Shown here: one piece after another, positions 1-6,521 of the stretch
Position numbering within the stretch: position 1 is the stretch's first letter
Layout of the letters: each line of letters opens with the position of its first letter
Assembly: GCA_031412575.1 (NCBI GenBank)
Contig: JANODG010000004.1
Span: 1 to 7,897 of the forward strand
Direction of reading: 5' to 3'
Source: JAMLIO01 sp031412575
Lineage (GTDB): Bacteria > Bdellovibrionota > Bdellovibrionia > Bdellovibrionales > UBA1609
DNA: 7,897 bases
Program-made: the position numbers and the translations under genes
Notes under the pieces: model-generated
Told to the model about the DNA's origin: nothing
Databases searched by the model: none
What the model saw: the letters and a program-made list of their open reading frames with translations, nothing else

Positions 1-86
1 AGACTTTTGACCAGTCCATAAGTTCGACAGAATTTTTAAATTTATGTATCAGTTTAATGCATCATATAGACACACTGTTTAGCGAG

Positions 87-1367
87 TTAAATTGAAGCTG
101 TAGGTTCCTGTCGCCAGTCTTTTTTTACGATCAATCGAGCACCCTTTTTGTAAGTCGCATAGGACCAAATCCACTGGTACATCACAAAAAACTTATTCTT
201 AAAACCGATTAAGTAATAGATATGAACTACTAACCAAACCAACCAAGCTGCAAATCCGTGAAACGAAAACTTACCAATGTTCACCACAGCTCGGCTTCGC
301 CCTATAGTGGCCATTTGACCTTTATCAAAATAACTAAATTTTGTTGTCTTTTTACCCTTGATTAGATTTAATAAATTGCTTGCGATGTGAAGCCCTTGTT
401 GCATAGCTACGGGAGCTTGTCCCACCAAGGCTTTACCTTTTTGCTCAAAGTGAATCTGGTCACCAGCAACAAAAACCTCAGGATGGCTTTTTAAACTTAA
501 ATCTTTTTCTACAAAAACGCGTCCCTGTGGGTCTGTGGGCCCTAGCATTTTATTCAGTGCACTGGGTTTCACTCCGGCCGCCCAAATTACAGTGCTGGCT
601 TTTAAAAAATCAGTCCCTATAACCACACCTTCTTCAGACACTTTGTTCACTCGGGATGAAGTCATGACCTTAACACCTAATTTTTTTAAATCCTTTTCGG
701 CTTGAATCGAACTTTTAACGTTATAACCGGGTAATACCCTTTCACCGGCCTCAACAAGAACAACTGTTGATTTCGAAGGATCAATATTTCTAAAATCTTT
801 CTTAAAAGAGAATCTTGCAATTTCACAAAGGGCACCCGCAAGTTCAACACCTGTTGCCCCTGCCCCGACAACAACAAAAGTTAATAAGGCTTTTTGCTTT
901 TCGATATCAGTTTCTTGCTCTGCTTTTTCGTAAGCCGATAATACTCGGCGCCTAATTTCCGTGGCTTGCTCTATGGTCTTTAGTCCAGGTGCATGCTGTT
1001 CCCAATCTTGTTGTCCAAAATAACTGTGCTCAGAACCGGTTGCAACGACTAGGTAGTCGTATTCGAATTTTCCAAAATCACCGTGAATAGTTTTTTTATC
1101 CATTTCTATATTTTTAACTTCACCCAAAACAACATTTATATTTTTTTGTCCTGACAGTACACTTCGAATTGGATAAGCGATATCCGCTGGGGAAAGTCCT
1201 GCCATGGCCACTTGATAAAGTAGAGGCTGAAATAAATGATAATTTCGCTTATCGATAATAGTGATAGAAGCCTTTGCCTTTCTAAGTTTTTTTGCGACGT
1301 TTAGTCCAGCAAAACCAGCACCGACGATTACAATTTTTGGAACTTTTTTGTTTTGGTTCATGGTCAT
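87..1367 (-). CDS. ndh: Type II NADH:quinone oxidoreductase (NDH-2)
   Basis: This is a single-subunit, non-proton-pumping NADH dehydrogenase that passes electrons from NADH through FAD to membrane quinone. At 426 residues it has the usual family length. The first Rossmann motif, GAGFAG at residues 16-21, binds FAD. The second, GAGATG at 168-173, begins the NADH-binding half. AGDQIH at 301-306 and QAPVAMQQG at 317-325 match the conserved FAD- and quinone-site segments. The C-terminal part (about 370-400), rich in Trp, Tyr and Phe and followed by basic residues, fits the amphipathic membrane anchor at the inner face of the cytoplasmic membrane. The first ATG (1367) has no Shine-Dalgarno sequence. 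A second ATG two codons later (1361) may be the true start, because a TATAGT box at 1374-1369 would place the transcript start almost on it. The gene is transcribed alone, divergently from the next one. The family call is firm; the exact start is not. Confidence 0.93.
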   Translation of the reverse strand: MTMNQNKKVPKIVIVGAGFAGLNVAKKLRKAKASITIIDKRNYHLFQPLLYQVAMAGLSPADIAYPIRSVLSGQKNINVVLGEVKNIEMDKKTIHGDFGKFEYDYLVVATGSEHSYFGQQDWEQHAPGLKTIEQATEIRRRVLSAYEKAEQETDIEKQKALLTFVVVGAGATGVELAGALCEIARFSFKKDFRNIDPSKSTVVLVEAGERVLPGYNVKSSIQAEKDLKKLGVKVMTSSRVNKVSEEGVVIGTDFLKASTVIWAAGVKPSALNKMLGPTDPQGRVFVEKDLSLKSHPEVFVAGDQIHFEQKGKALVGQAPVAMQQGLHIASNLLNLIKGKKTTKFSYFDKGQMATIGRSRAVVNIGKFSFHGFAAWLVWLVVHIYYLIGFKNKFFVMYQWIWSYATYKKGARLIVKKDWRQEPTASI

Positions 1368-1368
1368 A

Positions 1369-1374
1369 ACTATA
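1369..1374 (-). promoter_or_regulatory. Possible -10 box of ndh, implying a near-leaderless mRNA
   Basis: On the minus strand this reads TATAGT, five of six matches to the sigma-70 -10 consensus. With the usual six-base gap, transcription would begin at about 1362, next to the second in-frame ATG (1361-1359). No convincing -35 hexamer lies 16-18 bases upstream and there is no Shine-Dalgarno sequence, so the assignment rests on position alone. Confidence 0.3.
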
Positions 1375-1496
1375 CAATCGGTATTTCGGTAAAGCTAATG
1401 ATTCTACACATTGAGATCAGGTCTTTATTTATCTTCTTTAAAATCGAAACTTTAGTTAATGCACACTGTTTTAATCTTACTAAACCAAATCTAAAA

Positions 1497-1502
1497 AAGG
1501 GG
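1497..1502 (+). promoter_or_regulatory. Ribosome binding site deciding a GTG start
   Basis: AAGGGG lies five bases before the GTG at 1508. The alternative GTG at 1502 overlaps this site and would leave no spacer. The later GTG is therefore the better start. No in-frame ATG lies upstream before a stop codon (TAA at 1481-1483). Confidence 0.6.
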
Positions 1503-1507
1503 TGTTT

Positions 1508-1900
1508 GTGTTTAAAGGAAAAATATTTTTAATCTGTAGTTTGTTTCTAGTCTTTACAGTTTCTGACGCCGAAAGTTCTGAAACTTTAGATACCAAGGAT
1601 TTGTCTACAAGGAAATCGTCTGAGCAAGATTCTTCAGATAAGGCTTTAGACAACGACGGATCTATCGATAGGGCTAAATCTTGTTTATACAATTCATACA
1701 CGGCTCAAAAAGCATTTCATGCTGAGTATTATTACTATGCCACTTCGTTGAAAGACCTAGGTGTCAGTAATTGCTCAAAATTTGAAATTAGCCTTGATGT
1801 TTATGACGGACATTTTGTTATATCACTTTCGGATAAAAAGTCTGGAAAAAAGATTGGGTTTATCAACGACTTTAAACAACTGCATTTATACGACAATTAA
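1508..1900 (+). CDS. Secreted protein with a type IV pilin-like globular domain
   Basis: This 130-residue protein starts at GTG 1508; GTG 1502 would add two residues. Residues 1-21 form a signal peptide: Lys at 3 and 5, a hydrophobic core IFLICSLFLVFTV, then SDA as a likely signal peptidase I site. Residues 22-57 are a Ser-, Asp- and Lys-rich, probably disordered linker. Residues 57-86, with the motif TAQKAFHAEYYYYATSLKDL, strongly resemble the end of the long helix and the following loop of type IV pilins and pseudopilins. The remaining 45 residues look like short beta strands. Cys59 and Cys89 could form a disulfide. The prepilin leader (Gly, then a Phe-Thr-Leu-Ile-Glu-type helix) is absent, so it is unlikely to be processed or polymerised as a pilin. 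Cys10 is not in a valid lipobox. Its role is unknown. It is a lone gene ending at a strong terminator and convergent with katG. Confidence 0.7.
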   Translation: MFKGKIFLICSLFLVFTVSDAESSETLDTKDLSTRKSSEQDSSDKALDNDGSIDRAKSCLYNSYTAQKAFHAEYYYYATSLKDLGVSNCSKFEISLDVYDGHFVISLSDKKSGKKIGFINDFKQLHLYDN

Positions 1901-1912
1901 AAGCAAAAAATA

Positions 1913-1948
1913 AAAAAGCCTTGCTTTAGAGTTCAAGCAAGGCTTTTT
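1913..1948. terminator. Bidirectional rho-independent terminator
   Basis: The arms 1913-1926 and 1935-1948 pair perfectly over 14 bp around the 8-base loop TAGAGTTC. The core GCCTTGC/GCAAGGC is flanked by a run of A on the left and T on the right, so a U tract follows the GC core in transcripts from either side. It lies 12 bases after the stop of the pilin-like gene and 26 bases after the stop of katG, and can serve both convergent genes. Confidence 0.92.
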
Positions 1949-1974
1949 AAATTTATGATTTTATAAAGTCTAGT

Positions 1975-4209
1975 TTATTTCACATCAAAACGATCTAACA
2001 TCATAACTTTGTACCAAGCGTTTACAAAGTCCGTCATGAATTTATCTTTACCATCAACAGCCGCATAAACTTCTGATACTGCGCGAAGCTCTGAGTGTGA
2101 TCCAAAAATTAAATCCACCGGAGTCGCTGTCCATTTGATGTCTCCAGTTTTTCTGTCAACACCTTCGTACAAACCCTCTGTAGCCGATTTCTTCCACTCT
2201 GTTGCCATGTCTAACAAGTTTACAAAGAAGTCGTTCGTCAGTGTTCCTGGTTTAGAAGTCAATACTCCGTGCTTAGAGCCCGCTGCGTTCGCATCAAGCA
2301 CTCTTAGTCCACCAACTAACACTGTCAATTCCGGAGCTGTTAAGGTTAACAAGTTCGCACGATCGACCATAGCCACTGCAGGTTTTAAGGTGCTTTCTGC
2401 GTTATAGTAATTTCTAAAAACATCCGCTGTCGGTTCAAGAAATGCAAACGAAGCTACGTCTGTTTTTTCTTGAGTTGTATCCATACGACCTGGTGTAAAC
2501 GGAACTTTTACTGTTGCGCCTGCGTCTTTGGCTGCTTTTTCTATCGCTACAGAACCCGCAAGAACAATTAAGTCTGCCAACGAAACTTTAGAACCTGATT
2601 TGTTAAACTCAGCTTGAATAGTTTCAAGAGCTGCAATCACTTTCGCTAATTCTTGAGGATTGTTTGCAGCCCAATCTTTTTGAGGAGCTAAACGAACACG
2701 AGCGCCGTTGGCACCACCACGTAAATCAGTTCCACGAAAAGAACTTGCGGAAGCCCAAGCTGTACGAACTAATTCACCAGTTGATAATCCAGAGCTTAAA
2801 ACTTTATTTTTTAAGGCTTGAATTTCGCCCGCACCGATTAACTTATGGTTAACCGCAGGAATTGGATCTTGCCATATTAATTCTTCTTTGGGTGCTTCAT
2901 TACCAACGTAACGCTCACGTGGCCCCATGTCCCGGTGAGTTAACTTAAACCATGCTTTGGCAAAAGCAACTTCAAATTCTTTAGGGTTATCTAACCAACG
3001 CTTTGTGATTTTTTGATATTCTGGATCCATCTTTAAAGCTATGTCTGTTGTGAACATTATTGGTGTGTTTTTTTTATCTTTAATATGAGCATCAGGAACA
3101 GTGTTCGCAGCGGCTCCGCCTTTTGGAATCCACTGAGTTGCACCGGCAGGGCTTTTTGTTTTTTCCCATTCAAAAGCATACAAGTTTGTTAAATATAAAT
3201 GTGTCCACTGTGCAGGACTTGCTGTCCATGCGCCTTCAAGTCCGCTTGTGATTGTGTCAGCACCTTTACCGGTACCACATTTGTTCTTCCAACCCATACC
3301 CTGCTCTTCAACACCAGCAGCTGCAGGTTCTGCACCTACGCAACCTTCGGGCTTTTTTGCACCGTGAGCTTTACCGAAAGTGTGTCCACCAGCAATTAAG
3401 GCCACTGTCTCTTCGTCATTCATCGCCATACGGGCAAAGGTTTCGCGAATATCTTTAGCTGATGCTAATGGATCTGGATTTCCGTTTGGGCCTTCCGGGT
3501 TGACATAAATTAAACCCATTTGTACCGCAGCTAATGGCTTAGCTAATTTACGATCACCTTTGTATCTTTTGTCGTCCAAGAATTTAGATTCTGGTCCCCA
3601 GTAAACAAGATCAGCTTCCCAATCATCAGATCGTCCACCAGCAAATCCAAAAGTTTTAAAACCCATAGTTTCTAGAGCCACGTTACCAGTTAAAACCATT
3701 AAGTCGGCCCATGAAACTTTGGCGCCGTACTTCTGTTTGACTGGCCATAACAGTCTTCTGGCTTTATCTAAGTTCGCGTTATCTGGCCAACTATTTAAGG
3801 GTTCAAATCTTTGTTGTCCACCACCTGCACCACCACGCCCGTCTGAAACTCTATAAGTTCCAGCACTATGCCATGCCATACGAATAAAAAATGGACCGTA
3901 CGTTCCATAATCCGCTGGCCACCAATCTTGAGACGTTTTCATGACCGCTGCAATGTCATTTTTTAGAGCTGTGATATCAACTTTTTTAAATTCTTCCGAA
4001 TAATTAAATTTTTCGCCCATTGGGTTTGATGCGATTCCATGCTGGCGAAGTGGCCCTAAATCTAATTTTTCTGGCCACCAAAACTGAATCGTTTTATTGT
4101 CCCCAACTTTTGTTTCTGTTGATGCATAATCACCTTGCTTTGGCGTACAAGCCAATTGCATAAATGTTAATGCAACAACTACTGCACTGATTACTTTATT
4201 TACGTACAT
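1975..4209 (-). CDS. katG: Exported catalase-peroxidase
   Basis: KatG is a bifunctional haem enzyme that removes H2O2 by catalase and peroxidase reactions. At 744 residues it is full length, with the active N-terminal and degenerate C-terminal peroxidase domains. The distal site Arg110, Trp113, His114 lies in IRMAWHSAG. Tyr235 (GLIYVNPEGP) and Met261 (ARMAMND) complete the Trp-Tyr-Met crosslink with Trp113. The proximal His276 is in GGHTFGKAHG. Trp328, Asp143 and the switch Arg426 (THRDMGP) are present, so it should be active. Residues 1-20 are a basic then hydrophobic leader (VISAVVVALTFMQLA), followed by Cys21 and a short polar linker before the enzyme begins near residue 40. It should therefore act in the periplasm, perhaps as a lipoprotein, although the lipobox (Q-L-A-C) lacks the usual Leu at -3. 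The start is supported by AGGAGA four bases upstream. Many KatG proteins are cytoplasmic; exported forms are known. Confidence 0.97.
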   Translation of the reverse strand: MYVNKVISAVVVALTFMQLACTPKQGDYASTETKVGDNKTIQFWWPEKLDLGPLRQHGIASNPMGEKFNYSEEFKKVDITALKNDIAAVMKTSQDWWPADYGTYGPFFIRMAWHSAGTYRVSDGRGGAGGGQQRFEPLNSWPDNANLDKARRLLWPVKQKYGAKVSWADLMVLTGNVALETMGFKTFGFAGGRSDDWEADLVYWGPESKFLDDKRYKGDRKLAKPLAAVQMGLIYVNPEGPNGNPDPLASAKDIRETFARMAMNDEETVALIAGGHTFGKAHGAKKPEGCVGAEPAAAGVEEQGMGWKNKCGTGKGADTITSGLEGAWTASPAQWTHLYLTNLYAFEWEKTKSPAGATQWIPKGGAAANTVPDAHIKDKKNTPIMFTTDIALKMDPEYQKITKRWLDNPKEFEVAFAKAWFKLTHRDMGPRERYVGNEAPKEELIWQDPIPAVNHKLIGAGEIQALKNKVLSSGLSTGELVRTAWASASSFRGTDLRGGANGARVRLAPQKDWAANNPQELAKVIAALETIQAEFNKSGSKVSLADLIVLAGSVAIEKAAKDAGATVKVPFTPGRMDTTQEKTDVASFAFLEPTADVFRNYYNAESTLKPAVAMVDRANLLTLTAPELTVLVGGLRVLDANAAGSKHGVLTSKPGTLTNDFFVNLLDMATEWKKSATEGLYEGVDRKTGDIKWTATPVDLIFGSHSELRAVSEVYAAVDGKDKFMTDFVNAWYKVMMLDRFDVK

Positions 4210-4213
4210 AGTT

Positions 4214-4219
4214 TCTCCT
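4214..4219 (-). promoter_or_regulatory. Ribosome binding site of katG
   Basis: On the minus strand this reads AGGAGA, four bases before the ATG at 4209. It fixes the start that includes the export leader, and it is the strongest Shine-Dalgarno sequence among the minus-strand genes here. Confidence 0.8.
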
Positions 4220-4457
4220 GTAAATTTATTTAAATTTTTCTAAGTCCTAGTTTGAAATTTTAAAAAATTAATTCTATATTTTTAGATAAACACTTATCGT
4301 ATATACCCATCCGAACAGTTTTAATTATTTAAATATGGTACTTAAAGTATGTGACCACTTCAATAAGATTTATTAAATAAAATGATGGTTTAGTCAAAAC
4401 GTCAGCAAAAAAATTTTCTTTAATAGTCAGTGGTTATCATCGGATAGCTTTAACAAA
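4220..4457 (-). promoter_or_regulatory. katG upstream region with several short palindromes
   Basis: This very AT-rich gap separates katG from the upstream SDR gene and contains no credible ORF. Three imperfect or short dyads stand out: GATAA-ACAC-TTATC (4285-4298), TTTTAATTATTTAAA (4319-4333) and TACTTAAAGTA (4339-4349). The second has the 7-1-7 layout of a PerR/Fur-type box and matches the PerR consensus at most but not all positions. Such matches are common in AT-rich DNA. A weak promoter (TTAAAA, 17 bases, TACGAT) can be drawn on the minus strand between them and the gene. I see no convincing terminator for the upstream SDR gene, so some readthrough into katG is possible. Confidence 0.35.
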
Positions 4458-5186
4458 TCAGTTTAGATTTTTTTGGATCCAATTGTTGTAAAACAGAGGC
4501 AATGCTACTGATTCCACTTTTTTTGTACTTGTTAATTCTGATTTGAAATTAATCGGTTTAAGGTTCAATTTCTTAGCCCAAAAATTATAGTACTCAGACC
4601 TTTTGGGATGATACGGAGAAACCGCGTTTATAATTCCGCTAAAATTATTTTTTTCTGCAGCGACGATTATATTTATCAGGTCACTTTTATGGATTAAGTT
4701 GATGACGTTGTCGCCACCTGAAATCATATTGTTTTTAGAAATTGCAAACACAGGATGACGATCCTCACCGATTAGGCCACCGGGTCTTATGATCGTAAGA
4801 TTTTCTTTAAATTTTTTTTCAAGCTCGTGTTCAACTTGTAAAAGCCATTTGCCATTTTCGGTTTGAGGTTCGGGAAAAGTTTCTTCGGTGCACAGGCCTT
4901 GATGTTCGCCAAAAACTGAAGTGGAGCTAATAAAAATGACCTTTGCATTTTGTTCGTTAAAGACCTTGGGAATTTTATTTACATAATCTATCGGACTGAT
5001 GTTTAGTAAAGGCGGAGTATTTAAAAATAAGATGTTACAAAATAATTTAGGAAATTCATCAGTAAGAAAATTAAAATCTGAACTACGAGTACCCAAAACA
5101 TCAAAACCCAAATTTTTTAATTGTTCAGATAAAGGTTTTCCTAACCAACCCAATCCTATAACACCCCAAGTTTTTTTTAAGCTCAT
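4458..5186 (-). CDS. YeeZ-like atypical SDR, NAD(P)-binding protein
   Basis: This 242-residue protein belongs to the NAD-dependent epimerase/dehydratase-like part of the SDR superfamily and resembles E. coli YeeZ, whose substrate is unknown to me. GLGWLG at residues 11-16 is the N-terminal nucleotide-binding loop. ISSTSVFGEHQG (86-97) corresponds to the catalytic Ser strand. RPGGLIGEDRHP (134-145), INLIHKSDLI (162-171) and SPYHPKRSEYY (190-200) match conserved YeeZ blocks. The usual YxxxK active site is not visible: the equivalent stretch reads ENGKWLL, as in other YeeZ-type proteins. It may bind a dinucleotide without being a classical dehydrogenase. It is slightly shorter than YeeZ at the C-terminus. 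No Shine-Dalgarno sequence precedes the ATG, but a perfect TATAAT box does. No leader is present, so it is cytoplasmic. Its neighbours give no clue to its role. Confidence 0.8.
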   Translation of the reverse strand: MSLKKTWGVIGLGWLGKPLSEQLKNLGFDVLGTRSSDFNFLTDEFPKLFCNILFLNTPPLLNISPIDYVNKIPKVFNEQNAKVIFISSTSVFGEHQGLCTEETFPEPQTENGKWLLQVEHELEKKFKENLTIIRPGGLIGEDRHPVFAISKNNMISGGDNVINLIHKSDLINIIVAAEKNNFSGIINAVSPYHPKRSEYYNFWAKKLNLKPINFKSELTSTKKVESVALPLFYNNWIQKNLN

Positions 5187-5194
5187 GAAATAAA

Positions 5195-5200
5195 ATTATA
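5195..5200 (-). promoter_or_regulatory. -10 promoter box of the SDR gene, probably leaderless
   Basis: On the minus strand this is a perfect TATAAT ending eight bases before the ATG at 5186. The predicted transcript start (about 5188) is one or two bases from the ATG, which fits the missing ribosome binding site. The -35 region (about 5218-5223) is poor and overlaps the small palindrome ATACAATGTAT at 5216-5226, a possible operator. Confidence 0.5.
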
Positions 5201-5286
5201 TCTGTTTTTTATGGGATACAATGTATATGTCGCGTTTAAATAAGACCGTTCATTGAACATCATTTGAAAATGTATTTAGTTTAAAT

Positions 5287-6363
5287 CTAAAAACAGGCTT
5301 GCGCTCTGTTAGAAGCTAAAGTGGGTGAATTTACGGCAGCAGCGTGACCATTTAAAGTCACTCCGGCTTCGTCTGTGTAAACTCCTGAGGCTTCAAACCA
5401 ATGCGTGTTTTTGACTAAACCCATTACGCTGTAAGCACCGATAAATGCCGTGTAAGTGTCGTCTGTCGTTAAAAGAAATGCGCCCATTTGCGAAGGTGGA
5501 GTCAAACTTCCTGGAACCAAATACCAATCCGCAATCGGTGTGGCGGGTGGGTTCACAGAATCTCGAACATCATAGGGTCCACCCAAAAAGCACGCAAACT
5601 TAACACCAAAGTTCTTTGCCAAATAATAAGTATGTCCTGCCCCTTGTGAATGTCCACTAACCTTCATTTCCGACCAATTTAGAGTTGCACTTCTGACATA
5701 CGACGGAAGATTTAAACCTCTGGCCACTAAATAATCTGATAGTTTATTTAATCTATTGAAAACACCATTCGAGTTAGAAACTATAATCTGAGAACTGTGA
5801 TTAACACCTTCAATAATTTCCCTGCGGACATTGCCCGCACAGTTGTCAACGTTACCGCCCGGTAAACCAGAAGCGCATATGTCCTCATTTACTTTTTCTT
5901 GATTATCGTAGGCCACGGCAATGACGAAATATCCTTCTTTCACTAATTCATTCATCCATGTGCCTGCTGCAAAAATTCCGGCGTTTAGTCCGCCAGGAAG
6001 ATAAGGAGTTCCATAACTTCCTACAAAATGAACCCAAACACCTTTGATGGTATTCCAATCATTTGGCACTCCGATCACATGATAACCGAAGCCCACACCC
6101 GGGCGATCAAAGTCGTTAGTCGCAAAGTCTTTAATCGTAGCATCTGTTTTACTAGGCTGAATGGCACAAAGTCTTCCATCCGCACTGGTCGACAAATCGT
6201 CACAAAAATCTAAATTTATTAAAAGAGGATTCAGATTGCCACCTTCGCCAGATTCAACCTGTAGATTTTTGGGATCAAATTCTTGGCAGGCGTTGAATGT
6301 AAAAGTGAGTAAGCTTAGGCCAAGAGTTAAAATAACAATCAATTTTATGTTTTTATTAGCCAT
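5287..6363 (-). CDS. Secreted, lipoprotein-like serine alpha/beta hydrolase
   Basis: This 358-residue protein carries the nucleophile elbow GHSQG (Ser239), typical of alpha/beta hydrolases such as esterases and lipases. His340 in NGHAAAV is the probable catalytic His, and Asp301 or Asp302 (TTDD) a candidate acid. VHFVGSYGTPY (111-121) sits where the oxyanion-hole strand is expected. Residues 1-25 form an export leader with a long hydrophobic stretch (LIVILTLGLSLLTFTF) ending in N-A-Cys26. The Cys suggests lipidation, although the lipobox lacks the usual Leu at -3. A Gly- and Asn-rich linker follows to about residue 45. Six further Cys (54, 66, 163, 175, 258, 357) could form disulfides, as expected outside the cytoplasm. 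The substrate is unknown. AAAAGGG at 6378-6372, eight bases before the ATG, is an acceptable ribosome binding site. It is a single gene, divergent from the permease. Confidence 0.8.
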   Translation of the reverse strand: MANKNIKLIVILTLGLSLLTFTFNACQEFDPKNLQVESGEGGNLNPLLINLDFCDDLSTSADGRLCAIQPSKTDATIKDFATNDFDRPGVGFGYHVIGVPNDWNTIKGVWVHFVGSYGTPYLPGGLNAGIFAAGTWMNELVKEGYFVIAVAYDNQEKVNEDICASGLPGGNVDNCAGNVRREIIEGVNHSSQIIVSNSNGVFNRLNKLSDYLVARGLNLPSYVRSATLNWSEMKVSGHSQGAGHTYYLAKNFGVKFACFLGGPYDVRDSVNPPATPIADWYLVPGSLTPPSQMGAFLLTTDDTYTAFIGAYSVMGLVKNTHWFEASGVYTDEAGVTLNGHAAAVNSPTLASNRAQACF

Positions 6364-6418
6364 TGATCTCGCCCTTTTAGTTATTTTAAACTAAACAATT
6401 TCATTTAATATAAGTTTC

Positions 6419-6453
6419 TAATTTTATTGTTCTATTTTGGTACAATAAAATTA
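6419..6453. repeat. Perfect 12-bp inverted repeat in a divergent intergenic region
   Basis: TAATTTTATTGT (6419-6430) and ACAATAAAATTA (6442-6453) are exact reverse complements separated by the 11 bases TCTATTTTGGT. The dyad lies between the divergent hydrolase and permease genes, 56 and 69 bases from their starts. This position suits an operator controlling both. It has almost no GC and no adjoining U tract, so a terminator is unlikely. A second small dyad, TCAACA-GT-TGTTGA (6481-6494), lies closer to the permease. Confidence 0.6.
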
Positions 6454-6508
6454 AAATTAGTAGTAGACCCTAGTCTTTCCTCAACAGTTGTTGAAATAAA
6501 ATTATATA

Positions 6509-6516
6509 AAAGAGGT
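6509..6516 (+). promoter_or_regulatory. Ribosome binding site deciding a TTG start
   Basis: AAAGAGGT lies five bases before the TTG at 6522. The first in-frame ATG (6555) would remove part of the first transmembrane segment's lead-in and has no comparable site, so the TTG start is preferred. Confidence 0.7.
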
Positions 6517-6521
6517 CCAAT

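Noticed and set aside
1508..1546. Lipoprotein signal in the pilin-like protein (Cys10)
   Set aside because: The residue before Cys10 is Ile, not Gly, Ala or Ser, and the Cys lies in the middle of the hydrophobic core, so signal peptidase II cleavage is not expected.
1480..1701. 73-residue minus-strand ORF opposite the pilin-like gene
   Set aside because: Its Ser/Leu-rich composition mirrors the low-complexity linker on the other strand. The plus-strand frame has a ribosome binding site, a signal peptide and a terminator.
3199..3458. Two overlapping Cys- and His-rich plus-strand ORFs within katG
   Set aside because: They are antisense to the fully conserved KatG active-site region. Their Cys and His content comes from reading conserved Gly, Ala and Thr codons in reverse.
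87..4209. ndh, pilin-like gene and katG as one redox island
   Set aside because: The three genes are divergent or convergent, with a strong terminator between the last two. No shared promoter motif was seen, so joint function is not supported.
5248..5258. Palindrome GTTCATTGAAC after the hydrolase gene as its terminator
   Set aside because: The stem is only 5 bp with a single-base centre and no U tract. It cannot form a stable RNA hairpin and may be chance.
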